Origin: Chrysophaeum taylorii
Lineage: Eukaryota; Sar; Pelagophyceae; Pelagomonadales; Pelagomonadaceae
Assembly: GCA_029834535.1 (NCBI GenBank)
Contig: JAQMWT010000172.1
Location: forward strand, 1-64,000
DNA: 64,000 nt
Direction of reading: 5' to 3'
Both the position numbers and the translations under genes were made by a program. Position 1 is the stretch's first letter. Every line of letters starts with the position of its first letter. Below the pieces are notes generated by a model. The model was not told the DNA's origin. It saw nothing but the letters and a program-made list of their open reading frames with translations, and searched no databases. This document shows, in pieces, positions 1 through 10,992 of this stretch.

Positions 1-1363
1 AGCCAGAATCAGGACGGGAGCGTCGGAAGGGGAGGAGAAGCAGGAGCAGGGGGACGAAGAAGGAGCTGAGGAGGTGGAGAGTCCCCTCGGAGTATGGAGA
101 GGTGTCCGTGTCCCCTCTGAATGAAATGGTCTTGGATAAAGCGGGTGTGAGCGTGAGAAAGGCGCGGGAGGAGCGGAGGCGGAGGAGCAAGTTCAGGATC
201 AGAAGTAGGATGCTGGAGCATGCGGTGGTGAATTGCAGCTGACGAAACACGGATTTGTCCGTTTTCAGGTTGAGGACGACGTCGGCAACATGGTCTACCA
301 CGGGAGACGAGCGGTTTTGCGCGTTGGCGCAACATAGATATAAGTATTTGCGGCGCACGGTCCCACTGCGGTGCTCGTGGGGTTCCAATAGAAGGTAGCA
401 TTCAGCGCCGAAGATCTTGGCAAGTCATATTGGGGAGAGTGCTCAGTTGATTGTAGTAGTAGCTGTTGCGGACTCAGGATAGCATGGTGAATGCGCTCGA
501 GCGTGGCGTTCGGGAGAAGGTTATAGCTTTGGATGGTGTGTATCACCGCCCAGGGAAACATGATGGCTGGTTCCACGATCTTGGAGCCACGATAATGAGC
601 ATTAAGGAGAGCGCGAAGGCGAGTTGAGGAGGCGGAGGCGATGAAGCCGATGGCTGACTCAACTTCAAAGTTAAAGTGGTGCATGTACGGCGGGAGTAGA
701 TGAGCTGAATGCCCTTATCGACGCGGTACGGAGGTGTAATGCGCTGGCTAAAATAGGGCTTGAAGGCATTGGAGTAGAGGGTGCGCAGGTGCACGTTGAG
801 TTGTGTACGACAAAAGTCATACACAAAGTCCAGAGCCTGAGTGAACTCCGCGGCGTTGGTGGTGCGTGTAAAGTACACCAAGAGAAACTTCGAGATAAGT
901 TCTTTGAACACAATGATATGAGTGAAGCCACCCCATTCTGACGGAATTGTCACATAGCCGCCGTCGCCCCCCCAGACTTCGCCGGCTTTGTGAGTTTGCT
1001 CAAAAGAGGGCTTGGTCGGATTGAAGTGCTTGTGCGGGTGGCGTTTGTTGTGCGCGATGCAGTCGGTGCATAAGTCGCGATACGGTAGATCTGAGGCAGA
1101 GAAGTAAGGGCGAGCCAGTACGTTGGGGGGGCTTAGCTGCAACGTTGTCGGGGCAGTGGTGCACCCGGTGGAAGCGATTGGCACGTTCTTTGGCGTTGAG
1201 GTATTCAGCAGATCCGTGTGGAAAGGATTTGCGAGGAATGGGATGAGCGGGGATATGACGCTTGCGCTGAACATCGAACTTGAGTTCGGTGTCCAAGGCA
1301 GGAGGAGACGGTGCGTCGTCATCCTGGTGCGCAGCAGGGTCACTTGGAGGTGCATCCTCATCA

Positions 1364-3334
1364 TCACAAGTAGCGAGAGTATGATAACGAAGGCATATAG
1401 TTTAACGACATTTCGGTCAAGCAGTTGCTGGAGATAGAAGTCATGAAGGCTTGTGCCAAAGACAAGGTATCTGTGCTGCACGTGGTGGAGGCCGGATCAA
1501 AGGTCACGAAGGTGGATACATAGGATTTCTTCATCACGGCAGCAGCATGTTGGAAGGTAGGGTTCAACATAAGGGATTTGATATCGGCAACGAGGAGCGA
1601 GAGGTGCTTGTACAGTGTGCTGTACGTACCGGCAGGCAGAGCATTGCTGAGCATGTCGCAGCAAAGGTCCTGGCGAAGAGACAAGAGGAAAGATTCCTGT
1701 TGTTTGGTGTGGTTGTTAGCACGAATCAACTCCGGTCGAGTAGGATAGCGTAGTTTCCCGTTGCGAGGGTCGAGTAAGATAATGTTTGCATACCCTCGGA
1801 CGGTGGGCAATGGAGCAAGCATGGGGTGGTTTTTAGAGCCGAGTTTGCGGTCACTTCCACGAAGATATCCTATATAGCGACTATGGGATCAGTGGTGATC
1901 TTCCAGAGCAAAATGAGAGTCCTTGTAGTCGAAAGAATTGTCGGTGGCCTTGTAGGTAAGGCAGCCAGGCATCACAAGAGAGCATCTGGACAAGAGCTTT
2001 TGTATGGCGGTGCCATAGGCGGCAGCGGAGCCAACTTGAGGAAGGGCTTGGATGATCCACAAGTAACCCATAAACGGCTCCGAATATATAGATCTGTCTC
2101 TGTCGCGGGGGACGTTGGAGGCAGTAAACGTATATGTGCTTCCAAACGCGTCAATAGAAGCATGATATTTGGTGGCGGCGTTTTCTATGTGAGGTTGCCG
2201 TCAGTTTGGTGACCACCGGTTAAGAAGTAGGTGTTGTGTGATGTTGATGAGGTTGTAAGTAGTAGCCTATGTGACGGTTGGTCAGTTTCGAAAACGGTTG
2301 TGTAATAGGACACAGGAGTGGGTGAGTTAGTGTGCAATATGGCAAACAAGTTATATAGCATGGTGAAGGCCTTGACACGCAATGGATTAGTTGCTTGTGG
2401 CAATGGTTCCATGAAGGAGCGTTTGAAACACAGCTGATGATAAGTACACTCGGATTGAACAGAGTGCGTGCGTTGCTCGTGAGCCTGTTGTGAGTGAATG
2501 CGAAGAAATAATAAATTGAGTGTTTCAAGGTCAGTCATAGTAAGCTGAACAGAACCTGTGCGAGAGTAAGGTGCAAACGTTTTAGGAGCGGGGACATCTG
2601 GTGGATCGGGGAACACCCGGATCCAGTCTTTGGCTATCCTTGGATAGCCAAAGTCGTTTAGGAATGGCTTGTGTGTCATCTACGATCTTATGAAAGGGGC
2701 GTGGGTGGTGGATAGGCCATGAAGGCATGTTGATTGGTCCAGTAGAATACCTGCGTGCGATGCAGATCCATCTTTCCCTAGATTGGTAGTCGCCACATAG
2801 CTAGGTCGGGAACCTGTCAACAACATCAACACAGTAATCGAGTGTGGAATGGATGAGGTTGGCCACAGTTATGTGGTCTTGATGACAGTACTTGTGGGGT
2901 GGTGTCATCTCAGCCAGTAGTACCAAGGGTTGGAGAAGTTTGATGACAGACAGCATGCTGTCGAACAGAGAGTCGTCGAGCAGGCCGTGTAAGTCTTCGG
3001 TCTTATGCTGCATTAGTAGATTCCTGTTAGTGCATGGAGGAGTTATCTCAATAATATCGCAATAAAATTTGCGCCTTTCCTCTGGTGAGATTTGGTGAAG
3101 ATGGTTGATAAAGGCGAGTAAAGATTCAAATAATAATACTGTAGGAAAACGGTGGCGTAACATACGCACAAGCGTATCATCAGACTCAACAACAACTTTT
3201 ACATTGATATTTAAGCCTAGGTCATTAGTGGCTTGAGACAGGAACGCTGGGGTTGACAAACCAGAACAAAGTAACATGACAGAGGACTTGCGAAGATTGG
3301 GCTCTTGTGAGAGAAACACTGGGCGAGAACGCAT
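1364..3334 (-). other. Cytosine-C5 methyltransferase-like region in copia copy A
   Basis: Between the protease and integrase regions the translated minus strand shows the ordered signature of a C5-cytosine methyltransferase. Motif I is LLCSGLSTPAF, followed by VVVESDD (motif II position), EITPPCT (motif IV, Pro-Cys), LLAEMTPPH (motif VI position) and, in the homologous copy, GDYQSRERWICV (motif VIII). The C-terminal part has LLDPRNGKLRYPTRPELIRA and LSNALP, resembling motifs IX and X. The same region occurs in copy B, so it belongs to the element. No activity is claimed for this copy. Confidence 0.75.
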
Positions 3335-6300
3335 TCATGTTAATGGTAGAGTGTTTTGTTGAACGAATTAGTTCTGTTTCCGAAGATTAAGAACCAAAGG
3401 GCGAATCCACGGGCGATCTGGTAAAACTCTCTTGAGGAGGTAGTTATAATATGCCAGTAGATCCCTGTTTTCGTGGTATCGCTTGAGCTGAAATGCGAAG
3501 GAGCACAGTTCGAGTTGCTTGTTGCGAGCGATGTTGTAGGTGAGACAAGGGAGAGCAGGCAAGTTAGATGTTACGTAATGTATGGGAATACGCACATCTT
3601 TGTCTATGCGGCTCGTGACAGCGCTGAGCTGGCTCAGATCGATCACTGAACACAGTGGTCAAGTTCGTCTGGTTCCACTCGAGCATGCTCAATATAGCGA
3701 GATGTCGGTTGTGCACTGGCTGAAGACATAAAGCGAAGTCAATCTTCACGTAACCGATTTGTGGATGATCTGGTAGTGGGACAACTATATTACGTGTTAA
3801 CATCATATGTGAGGCACGTTGTTGTCCAGAGGCAGTTTGTATAATAATCGGCGCGTATTTGGGATCCAGTGGAATAATATGATTTGGAATCGCATAGTCG
3901 TAGCTGGACATTAACGATATGGTAGCACAAGAGTCAAAATATAAAAAGGAACAATGTTGGGGGACGTTGTTAACCTTCATATATTTCGTTAGAAGTGCAT
4001 TTTCCGAATGCGAGCAAGTAGTGGAGAGACTGGCAGTGAAGAAGTTATCCAGAAATAATAGGTTAGTTGGAATGATAATCGGTTGAACAGGTGGTGATGG
4101 TTCGTCAGCCTCATCAGCCATGCCGTACTTCTCATCAAATGATGATAGCGAGGTCTTATCGACATCCCTTGTGGTTTCGGCTTGTTGTGGTTGGTTAATG
4201 GCTGATTGGACCTGTGAAGATAGCGAAGACAGTAACGCTGGTGGTAACGTCGAGATGGCGGAAGCAGTAAAGAAGTTAGGCACTATATCAGAGGGGTTAC
4301 CCTGTGTGTTGGAGGCATTCTTGGTATCTGTAGTAGGAGGAGTTGCCTTTGGGGTGGGAGCAGTAGCAACAGTATGATGTTGTGGCTCCACGTAGTTTAA
4401 CGACTTTTCGGTCGAGGATAGATGAACGTCTACATCATAAATGATGTCTTCTGCGAACATGAGTTGTTCGTTTAGACGAAGTAAGTCACCATTGTCCTCA
4501 GTAGATGTGGTTGATAGAATATCGGCGGATTGCAACAGAGTCTCAAATAACTTAGTGATGTTCTGTTGTAGCTGAGCCGTGATATCATTATCTGTCACAT
4601 GCTTCGTAAGTTCACTACACTGCTCTTGCAGTGTATTTATGGTGTGCTTCGTTCGATCCAATAATTTCATATTAGATCGAGAGGACCTATCGAAAGTGCG
4701 AGGGTAAATTGGATGGTCATGGGACTGTCCAGCAGTTTTCTTGGTGACATAAGAATCACCAGAACGATAATACGATAAGTCGCTGCGAGAGAAAGGCTGG
4801 CGTGCATCGTTAGAGTTACGCAAGCGTCTAGCGTTAAACGCGGAGGATGTTCCAGGTTGAGAAGAAGTAATGGACACAAGAGCATTTGCAGTTTGAGTCA
4901 GACTTTTGTCTGATAGACCCAGCGTGTTTGTAAGTAGTAATTTCGGTTTTGGTTGTGGCGTCAATCCTCCAACGTAAGGTTGCCAAGAAACAGGGCGTTC
5001 TGATACTACATTTTATAAGTATAATGCGTATTCTAAGATAAAGCTAGGGTTGGTAGGATGACACAATCGTTCAGCGTCTGGCACAGGCCGAGATGAAGAT
5101 CGAGTTTCATATACATAACACCAGTCTACCCAACCACGATCGTAACGATTGTTGCTGGTATTATCGGCATAATGCCGATGTATCTCTTCATAAATTTTTC
5201 TACAAAGAGTACCAAAGTCGAATTGAAGGTCAGTCTCTTCCTGGTTAAGTTGGCAAGAGATTTGCCTAAATGCTAGGACAGCTTCAGTAAAGACATGGAC
5301 ATACCAGTTAGGGTTATAAACAACAGAGTTAAACTGCTGTTTCAGGTAGGACACATCAGTAGTCGTAACAGACTCGTAGTGACTAAAGGCAATGAGCATA
5401 ATGGCGCGAGCCTTGTTGGGCAAATAACTTTTGTTATACACCTCAGTGATGGCGGGCCAGGCCGCAAGTGCTGGTTTTCCAACACTTTCAAGATTGAAGT
5501 AAGTATGCAAGAATGTAGCATACGTGTTCTGATAAGTGTGCCAATCAGCAGCAGTTAACGAGAACATGGTAACAGAGGCACGAACGCGGGTGTCAAAAGC
5601 TAATGCTTTCGGGTGCGCGCGATTTAAGATTCGTTCCTCTTCTAAGAAACGAACATTGATTTCAGGGCGTAATGCCTTGACTTCATTGTCGTAACAGACA
5701 GTAGCTAGCTGAGCTACTTCTGCGTCAGTTAAGTTGGGGAAAGCTTCATTGGTGAAGTGCCATTCCTGATACTCAGGGGGTAATTCATCAACAGCTAAAC
5801 GGAGATCAGCAGGCCTATCGGTCTTCCATTCCAGGAATACGCGATCGAGAATTTGATTCCGGAGGATCTCGTAGTCCTTGCATGGCCGAGTGTATGCTTC
5901 GTACGAGTCGTACTCGAGGAAGGCATCGGCATAACTGGACCGTAATAATTGCTTAGTATGTTTGATTTGCAAGGACACCTTGCGAGTTTGAAGCTGAAAT
6001 CGATTTCCTTCGTTGAGAAACTCAACTACAGGAGCTTCGAGCTTCAATATGTCCGCACCTATGATCGCCTTGGGTGCGGCTCGTGTGTTCTGCCATAGCA
6101 GTTGACGGGGAACCTGTGGGTTCAGTCACGCAGTTGACACTGTCTAGACATTCTAAGGGGGTCTGTCTATCGGTGTCTATGTACACTCATGCGTTATCGA
6201 TGGAAAAACGTCTATTTGACAACTGTGCAAGCTGTGAGTCCAGAGTAGTGCCGCTAAGCGTAGTCACTCATGGCAGCTGGTTATTTTGGTGCTCTCAAGG

Positions 6301-6602
6301 AGCTTGGTAAGTGCATTGTCATGGAATGTACGAGTGGACGTACCCAAAATATTCCATAACATGTGTGCAAGAGTACAGGTTAGCCAACTTACACACACAT
6401 CAACATTAACATGACAACACGATAATATGAACAGGTGCACACAAGGTTACACGATCACGTGTGCAAAATATGCTATATACAGCCCAATGGTAATGGCGTT
6501 GTATAAACAAGCGTGTTTGCGTGGCGAGGCTGGACTGGCGCGGTAACAGTCCAAAACCCATAGGTTACGTGCACGTTTTAACACATGGCTTCTCAGGGAC
6601 CC

Positions 6603-6618
6603 GCCTGGGCCCATAACC
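6603..6618 (-). other. Primer binding site of copia copy A
   Basis: The minus-strand sequence GGTTATGGGCCCAGGC directly follows the 5' LTR. It is complementary to the anticodon stem-loop of eukaryotic initiator tRNA-Met (CTGGGCCCATAACC), not to a tRNA 3' end. Priming by a half-molecule of initiator tRNA is known for Drosophila copia. Confidence 0.7.
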
Positions 6619-6937
6619 TGCAGGGCATTTAGCATGCAGTGGTAAGTCACCTGGGAAACCATCCCGTCTCATCATGAACGTCTGGAACTTTTAAATTCGG
6701 GGAATGAAAGGCTATGTTCCCTATATCCTGAGAACACGACAGGCGGCATCTAGAACTACACGAGAAAGGTTAAGTGTATAGTGCTACATACCTCGGGACG
6801 CGCTAGACCATGATGATGAGCTTGAGCACAAATCAGAGGACTAATTGACTGTGTAGAAAGGAAGAAGAAGGGTAAGGAAGAGATCACGTTCTCAACGGAC
6901 GGATAAGGAAGGGTAAGAGGCATCAGATTTCTCTGCA
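6619..6937 (-). repeat. 5' LTR of copia copy A
   Basis: This 319-bp LTR begins TGCAGAGAAATCTG and ends GCCCTGCA on the minus strand, so it has TG...CA ends inside a short inverted terminal repeat. It matches the LTRs at 33169-33542, 45897-46213 and 27841-28161. Confidence 0.9.
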
Positions 6938-7249
6938 AAAATAAGCACACCTCAAGACGCGATGAATGATGATGATATGATAAATAATAAGGTGCGCGTC
7001 GTTCACTGCGCCTATTCGAGCGGGCTGTCAAAGAATGGACGAGGGGTTGTTTTTAGGTCGACTGTTGTCAAGAAGAGGTGGTTCGGAAGAAGATCCTTTA
7101 CGACCCTGGGCTCGGTCGATAAGACGGTGGTCCATCTTGGCCTTACCCCTTCGTTCGCAAGAGCGCAGAGAAGGAGAACAAGAGTCGCTCGGCGCACATG
7201 GAGGCGCGCGGCTCCCGACGACCGCTCCAACCTCGTCCAACAACCGGAA
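6938..7249. other. Short stretch without a recognisable gene
   Basis: This stretch lies between the copia LTR and the interrupted coding region to its right. Translations on both strands are low-complexity and Arg/Ser-rich. I see no motif, repeat or RNA gene. Confidence 0.4.
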
Positions 7250-8465
7250 GATAGCCTGTCCACGCTATTGCTTCGGTTACCACAAAAGGACAGGATCATG
7301 TCTCAAGGTGACTAAAGAAACGCAGCAGCCGTGCGCTGTCTTCTTGATCGAGCGCCGCGATACCGCGAAGGAGAAGCAGCGCGAGCGCGACGTGGCGCGA
7401 AGCTGCAAAGCGGCGCGACAGACAAGTTAGAGGCGGCGAAGGATGATGCCAAGGCAGCGGTGGCCGACGTTGCGGAGCGAAGCAGCGTGACCCTAAAAGG
7501 CTCTGCCGACTACTCGAGGACCGCATTGTACACGCTGCTGTTAATCGTGGCAACGCGAAGCGAGTGGCTCTCGAACTCGCCGCTGCCAAGGGGCGCTTCG
7601 AGTCTGAAGATGAGGAAATCGAGCGGCTCCGTTGAGGATGTTCAACGCGCTGCGGTCTCTTGACCGCAAACGAGGTCATCGGTACTGTGGGGGCGACATC
7701 CGCGACAAACTCACCGTATCCTTCCACACTTCTTCGCCACCTCCCAAGATCTCGGCGACTCCTCGGAATGGCGCGAATCAACGAGCACGCGCGCTTTCTT
7801 CGAGACATGCTGGGACAACAACCCGCATTTTTTCTTCGCGGCGGCGGAATGCGAGAGGCGTACGCCAAGTTTCTCGCGCGGCGGGTGGTGGCGATTCAGA
7901 CTGTTGCTCGACGGTCGCACGAAGATCTTCGAGACGTCGCGACCGTGTGCGCGCTCTTCGATTTTCAACTTGACGACGACGACGACGTCCGGAAACCATG
8001 CTACTAGTTGGGGCTGCATCCACGCCTTCGAGAACGACCAGGCCGTGCGCTACACCGACGACGGCGACCTCGCCGCGGCCAACAAGACACAAGGGCCGAA
8101 TTGTTTCGAGGGTCAGCTCCCTCGAGTACTATGCCGGGATGTTCTCCAACGTCCGTCCGTCCGTCCGTCGTCGTCGTCGTCTCGCGTCAACTCGACAACG
8201 TCTTCGGTCACGGCGCCGGTACTTATTATGCCGCGAAACGCCAGAAGAGTGTCTCCGACACCGAGGCCAGCGACGAAATGGCGAAGAACCGAGCGGGACT
8301 TTGACCGTGTGACTGCGCGCCTCGACACCGCCCTCAAGCGGCTGGGCATGGAATTTCATTCCTCATACGCGTTCGCGCGACCGAGTGGCTACTGGCACCG
8401 CCGAGAACGCTGCCTTTTGACCGCCACGTTGTTGGAGCGCCGCGAGCAATCATATCATCTAGAGG
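7250..8465 (+). pseudogene. Unrecognised host coding region with interrupted frame
   Basis: Protein-like sequence continues along the plus strand but changes frame several times (about five or six). Recognisable pieces are a charged helical segment (KLEAAKDDAKAAVADVAE, about 7425-7490), a second one (ALELAAAKGRFESEDEEIER, about 7560-7625), then about 7725-8120 with ETCWDNNPHFFFAAAECERR, SRGGWWRFRLLLDGRTKIF and SWGCIHAFENDQAVRYTDDG, and a tail near 8300-8460 (DFDRVTARLDTALKRLGMEF). Each piece has balanced composition unlike the surrounding shadow frames. I do not recognise the family. It could be a pseudogene, a multi-exon gene, or an intact gene with consensus indels, because similar interruptions affect the kinase at 10993-13416. 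Confidence 0.45.
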
Positions 8466-8546
8466 TTTTTTCGGTTTCAATAATAAGAACCCTACGAGGG
8501 TTTTTTTTCTTCTGTCGACAAAAAAATCACAGACTTCAAGAAGATC

Positions 8547-9326
8547 ATGTTGATGATGATGGTCGCCACTGGCGCCTCGGCGGTGACAATGCCTCGCTGC
8601 GTGGGACGACGGTGTCTCGCCGGGGTCGTCGCCGGGAGCGTGGTCGCGCCGGCGTCGGCAATGGAATACAGGGCTTCGACAGCGTACACGCCGTCGTACA
8701 CCATGCTAGTGCCCTTGGTGGAGCTCGAACAAACCTTCGAAGCATGGCTCGAGGAGGTGCCGTCGGGAAACGTGAGTCTGGTGACCGAGGGTCTCGAGGG
8801 GCTCGCGAAGGGCGGGATTTTCAGCGCGCGTAATTACTACCTCGGCATCGGCGGCAAGTACGCGACGTCGATAAGGTACGACGACTTCGACAAGCAGCTC
8901 GTCCGGCGGGATCGAGACGAGCGGACTCAGGCGCTCTTCGCGCTCGACGCCGCGATGGACGCGGCGACGAAGCGAAAGTCGAACCAGGTCGCGCTGGCGG
9001 CCGGTCTCACGGACGCAGTCGCGAGTATCGATAGGTTTCTCGAGATGTGTCCCAAGGCCGACGTATCCGAGGCTCGCCGATCCCTCGCCGCCTTCCAGGC
9101 CGCCGACACAAACCACGACGGCGTCGTCTCCGAGGCAGAGTTTTACGCGACAAACACTAACCTCACCGACGTCGACCGTGTCGCTGCGACCTGGGGTGTC
9201 TGGGCCGGCGCGATCGTCGAGCACCTCCGCCCTCGGTACGCGGGCCTCGTCGACCTTGATCTCGCGGTCCCGGCGCCCCCCGTCCCCGACGCACTCCGCC
9301 CCGCCATCGCCAAGATGCAATTCTAA
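8547..9326 (+). CDS. EF-hand protein with thylakoid-lumen type leader
   Basis: A 259-residue protein starting MLMMMVATGA. Residues 20-38 read GRRCLAGVVAGSVVAPASA: a twin arginine, a hydrophobic stretch and an Ala-X-Ala cleavage site. This is the pattern of a Tat-dependent thylakoid-lumen signal, so a plastid lumenal location is likely. Residues 187-198 (DTNHDGVVSEAE) form a canonical EF-hand calcium loop. The rest is helical and acidic and I cannot assign it to an enzyme family. The initiator is followed by three more in-frame ATGs within five codons, so the exact start is uncertain by a few residues. Its stop lies 21 bp from that of CMC2 on the other strand, tail to tail. A calcium-responsive lumenal role is an inference. 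Confidence 0.75.
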   Translation: MLMMMVATGASAVTMPRCVGRRCLAGVVAGSVVAPASAMEYRASTAYTPSYTMLVPLVELEQTFEAWLEEVPSGNVSLVTEGLEGLAKGGIFSARNYYLGIGGKYATSIRYDDFDKQLVRRDRDERTQALFALDAAMDAATKRKSNQVALAAGLTDAVASIDRFLEMCPKADVSEARRSLAAFQAADTNHDGVVSEAEFYATNTNLTDVDRVAATWGVWAGAIVEHLRPRYAGLVDLDLAVPAPPVPDALRPAIAKMQF

Positions 9327-9347
9327 TTTTTTTTTAATGTTCTCTTT

Positions 9348-9563
9348 TTATCTTCTTTTGTACGCCGCGTTCCATCGTTCTGCGGCTTCGAAATTCGCGC
9401 GGCGCATCTCCTCCTTCTCCTCGCGGAAGCAAACGTCCATCGCCACCTTGGCATCGTTACACCGGCCCCAGAACTTTCCGTACGGGTGCTCCTCGTGGCA
9501 TCGCACCAGCGCTCGCACGAACTCCTCGCACTTGGGGTGCGGCCGGAACAGCGGCGGATGCAT
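9348..9563 (-). CDS. CMC2: CMC2-like twin CX9C mitochondrial protein
   Basis: A 71-residue protein beginning MHPPLFRPHPKCEEFVRALV, the typical N-terminus of CMC2 (COX assembly mitochondrial protein 2). It has two exact CX9C motifs, CEEFVRALVRC and CNDAKVAMDVC, which form the disulfide-bonded helical hairpin of intermembrane-space proteins imported through Mia40. Length and the FWG motif between the cysteine pairs also fit CMC2, which takes part in cytochrome c oxidase biogenesis. I chose the ATG at 9561-9563; the frame extends two codons further upstream only through non-ATG codons. No intron is needed. It converges with the EF-hand gene. Confidence 0.88.
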   Translation of the reverse strand: MHPPLFRPHPKCEEFVRALVRCHEEHPYGKFWGRCNDAKVAMDVCFREEKEEMRRANFEAAERWNAAYKRR

Positions 9564-9992
9564 CCACAATATATTATTATGACGTGTTGTTGTTGTCGTC
9601 TCTCCAACAACGGATCTAGAGCATTTGGCCGTGATCAGACAGCTTATTACTATTATTGTTCTTCAAGCCGCTGAGCCCTGTTGACATGGGTACGAACGAA
9701 CATCCGCGTTCGTGCTTGCCCCACGAACTCGACCGTCATTTCGTTTCCGTCGCGAGGTGGCTCGGGTTTAGGATGCCACCACTGAGAGAGCATCTTCACC
9801 GATTCTGATGGTGATTGATCACCAAGTGCTTCTTTTTTTCCAACAAGCACGAATAACTGGCTTCTTGCGAGTTATCCGGGAGCCTGTTCCCAAGACACAG
9901 ACTCCTACTGGACCAGCGGCCTGTCTTCGTCGCGCCGTGCATCGCGACTACCGTACGAGGACACCGTAGTGTCGGTCGCGCGCGCGCGCGTT
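9564..9992. other. No confident gene; one possible short open frame on the minus strand
   Basis: A minus-strand open frame ending at 9653 carries MLSQWWHPKPEPPRDGNEM and MTVEFVGQARTRMFVRT, which look protein-like but match no family I know. It lacks a convincing upstream ATG. It may be a last exon or a remnant. Confidence 0.25.
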
Positions 9993-10270
9993 CCGCGTTT
10001 CTACCCCGAGTGGAGAAAGCGGCGTGGACAACAGCTTCTGCCAAACCAACTGGGATGGTTCGCAGCAGCAGCAGCAGTAGCAGCAGCAGACATTCTATCA
10101 GCTCGAATTCAACAAGCGCGGAATTTTTCCGGCGTTCACGGCAGAATCCGTGGGTGGCTGCGGAGCGTCGCTCGCGGTCGTTGCTCGTCGTGCCGTTTCC
10201 ACGGCTGTCCAGGCAAATGAACGATGCTCGATGTGTGACGGGTTTGTTCATGCCGGCTGTGATTAATTGA
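9993..10270 (+). pseudogene. Possible remnant of a Gln-rich protein
   Basis: In one plus frame the sequence reads DNSFCQTNWDGSQQQQQ, then a TAG inside the CAG run, then QQQTFYQLEFNKRGIFPAFT and ERCSMCDGFVHAGCD before a stop. The stop sits where one CAG has become TAG. The protein-like composition suggests a decayed or wrongly called exon. I do not recognise the family; the C-terminal Cys/His spacing faintly resembles a zinc-finger half. Confidence 0.25.
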
Positions 10271-10992
10271 GTCGCTTGCGGTATTGGGATATATAATCGG
10301 CCGTCTTTTTCAGAGCGGTTCGCCGTTTGCTTTGCCCCCCCCGAGGTTTGTCGTCGCGTCAAACGCTAAGAGTACAACCACAAAAGCTGGCAAAACGTAT
10401 TCGCTCTTCGCCATCTCAGGAGAATGAGCGAATGCTGACGTGCTGCGTGCACACTTAAAAAAAAAATATATATAACTATAGTCGCGTCAGCTCGTTTTGT
10501 TTCCGTTTCCCGACCGTCGCGCTACGAAAACGAGGAGCGCCTCGTCTCTTCAAAGCGCTTTTCCAGGTGAGGTCCACCACGCCACAAAGCATTTTGAGAG
10601 TCGGAATAATCCGCTTTTCGTCGTTGGATGCCAAGCCAAGCACTCTTGTCTTGTCTTGGATGACCCCGGCAGGCAGGCAGCCAACGACTGTGTCGTCGAC
10701 GGTTCCGACTATAGAACGAAGGTTGTGGCGACGTGCAAATTCCGAGGCTGCTGCTGGGTAGTCAGTCTCTCACAACAACTACTCTACTGATTCTCAAAAA
10801 GCAGGAAGATATCCCACTCAAAGAACAACCCCGCAGTGACGTGACTCCGAGCGAGAGTGGTGTTAGTCGAACTTCGAAGGCGGGGCGCAACCCCGACAAG
10901 CCGGTGCGGCTCCAGAACGGCGCAACGAGGAGACGGCCGGGGGCTGGCAGGAGGCAGCAGGGTGTGCTCTCTCTCCCCGAGAGCAGCTCAGG
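10271..10992. other. Stretch with no supported gene
   Basis: One plus-strand frame (about 10550-10790) contains LFVVGCQAKHSCLVLDDPGR and a Cys-rich tail, but it has no credible start, family or continuation. The rest is AT-rich spacer around 10455-10490 and unstructured sequence. It ends against the 3' end of the kinase gene. Confidence 0.35.

Larger units (their letters stand above)
1..6937 (-). mobile_element. Ty1/copia-type LTR retrotransposon, copy A (partial)
   Basis: The element lies on the minus strand with its 5' LTR at the right (6619-6937) and its 3' part beyond the left edge. In transcription order I see a gag region (about 6050-4400), an aspartic-protease region (about 4050-3660, core YFDSCATISL), a cytosine-methyltransferase-like region (about 3334-1364) and a copia integrase region (about 1480-300, with a CTDCIAHNKRHPHKHF zinc-binding piece and the following catalytic core). 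Integrase preceding reverse transcriptase is the copia order. It is closely related to the copy at 33169-46213, with which it aligns almost throughout. The coding region is broken, with roughly ten interruptions. Copy B's LTRs differ by about 3 percent, so this family was probably active fairly recently. Confidence 0.9.

Noticed and set aside
8190-8833. Long plus frame continuing from the interrupted region into the EF-hand gene
   Set aside because: Past about 8465 it runs out of frame through the EF-hand coding sequence and becomes Arg/Gly-rich, a shadow.
9796-10362. Minus-strand frame of 188 codons with a poly-Leu run
   Set aside because: The Leu run is the complement of a CAG/CAA tract, the frame lacks motifs, and the opposite strand has a more protein-like reading.
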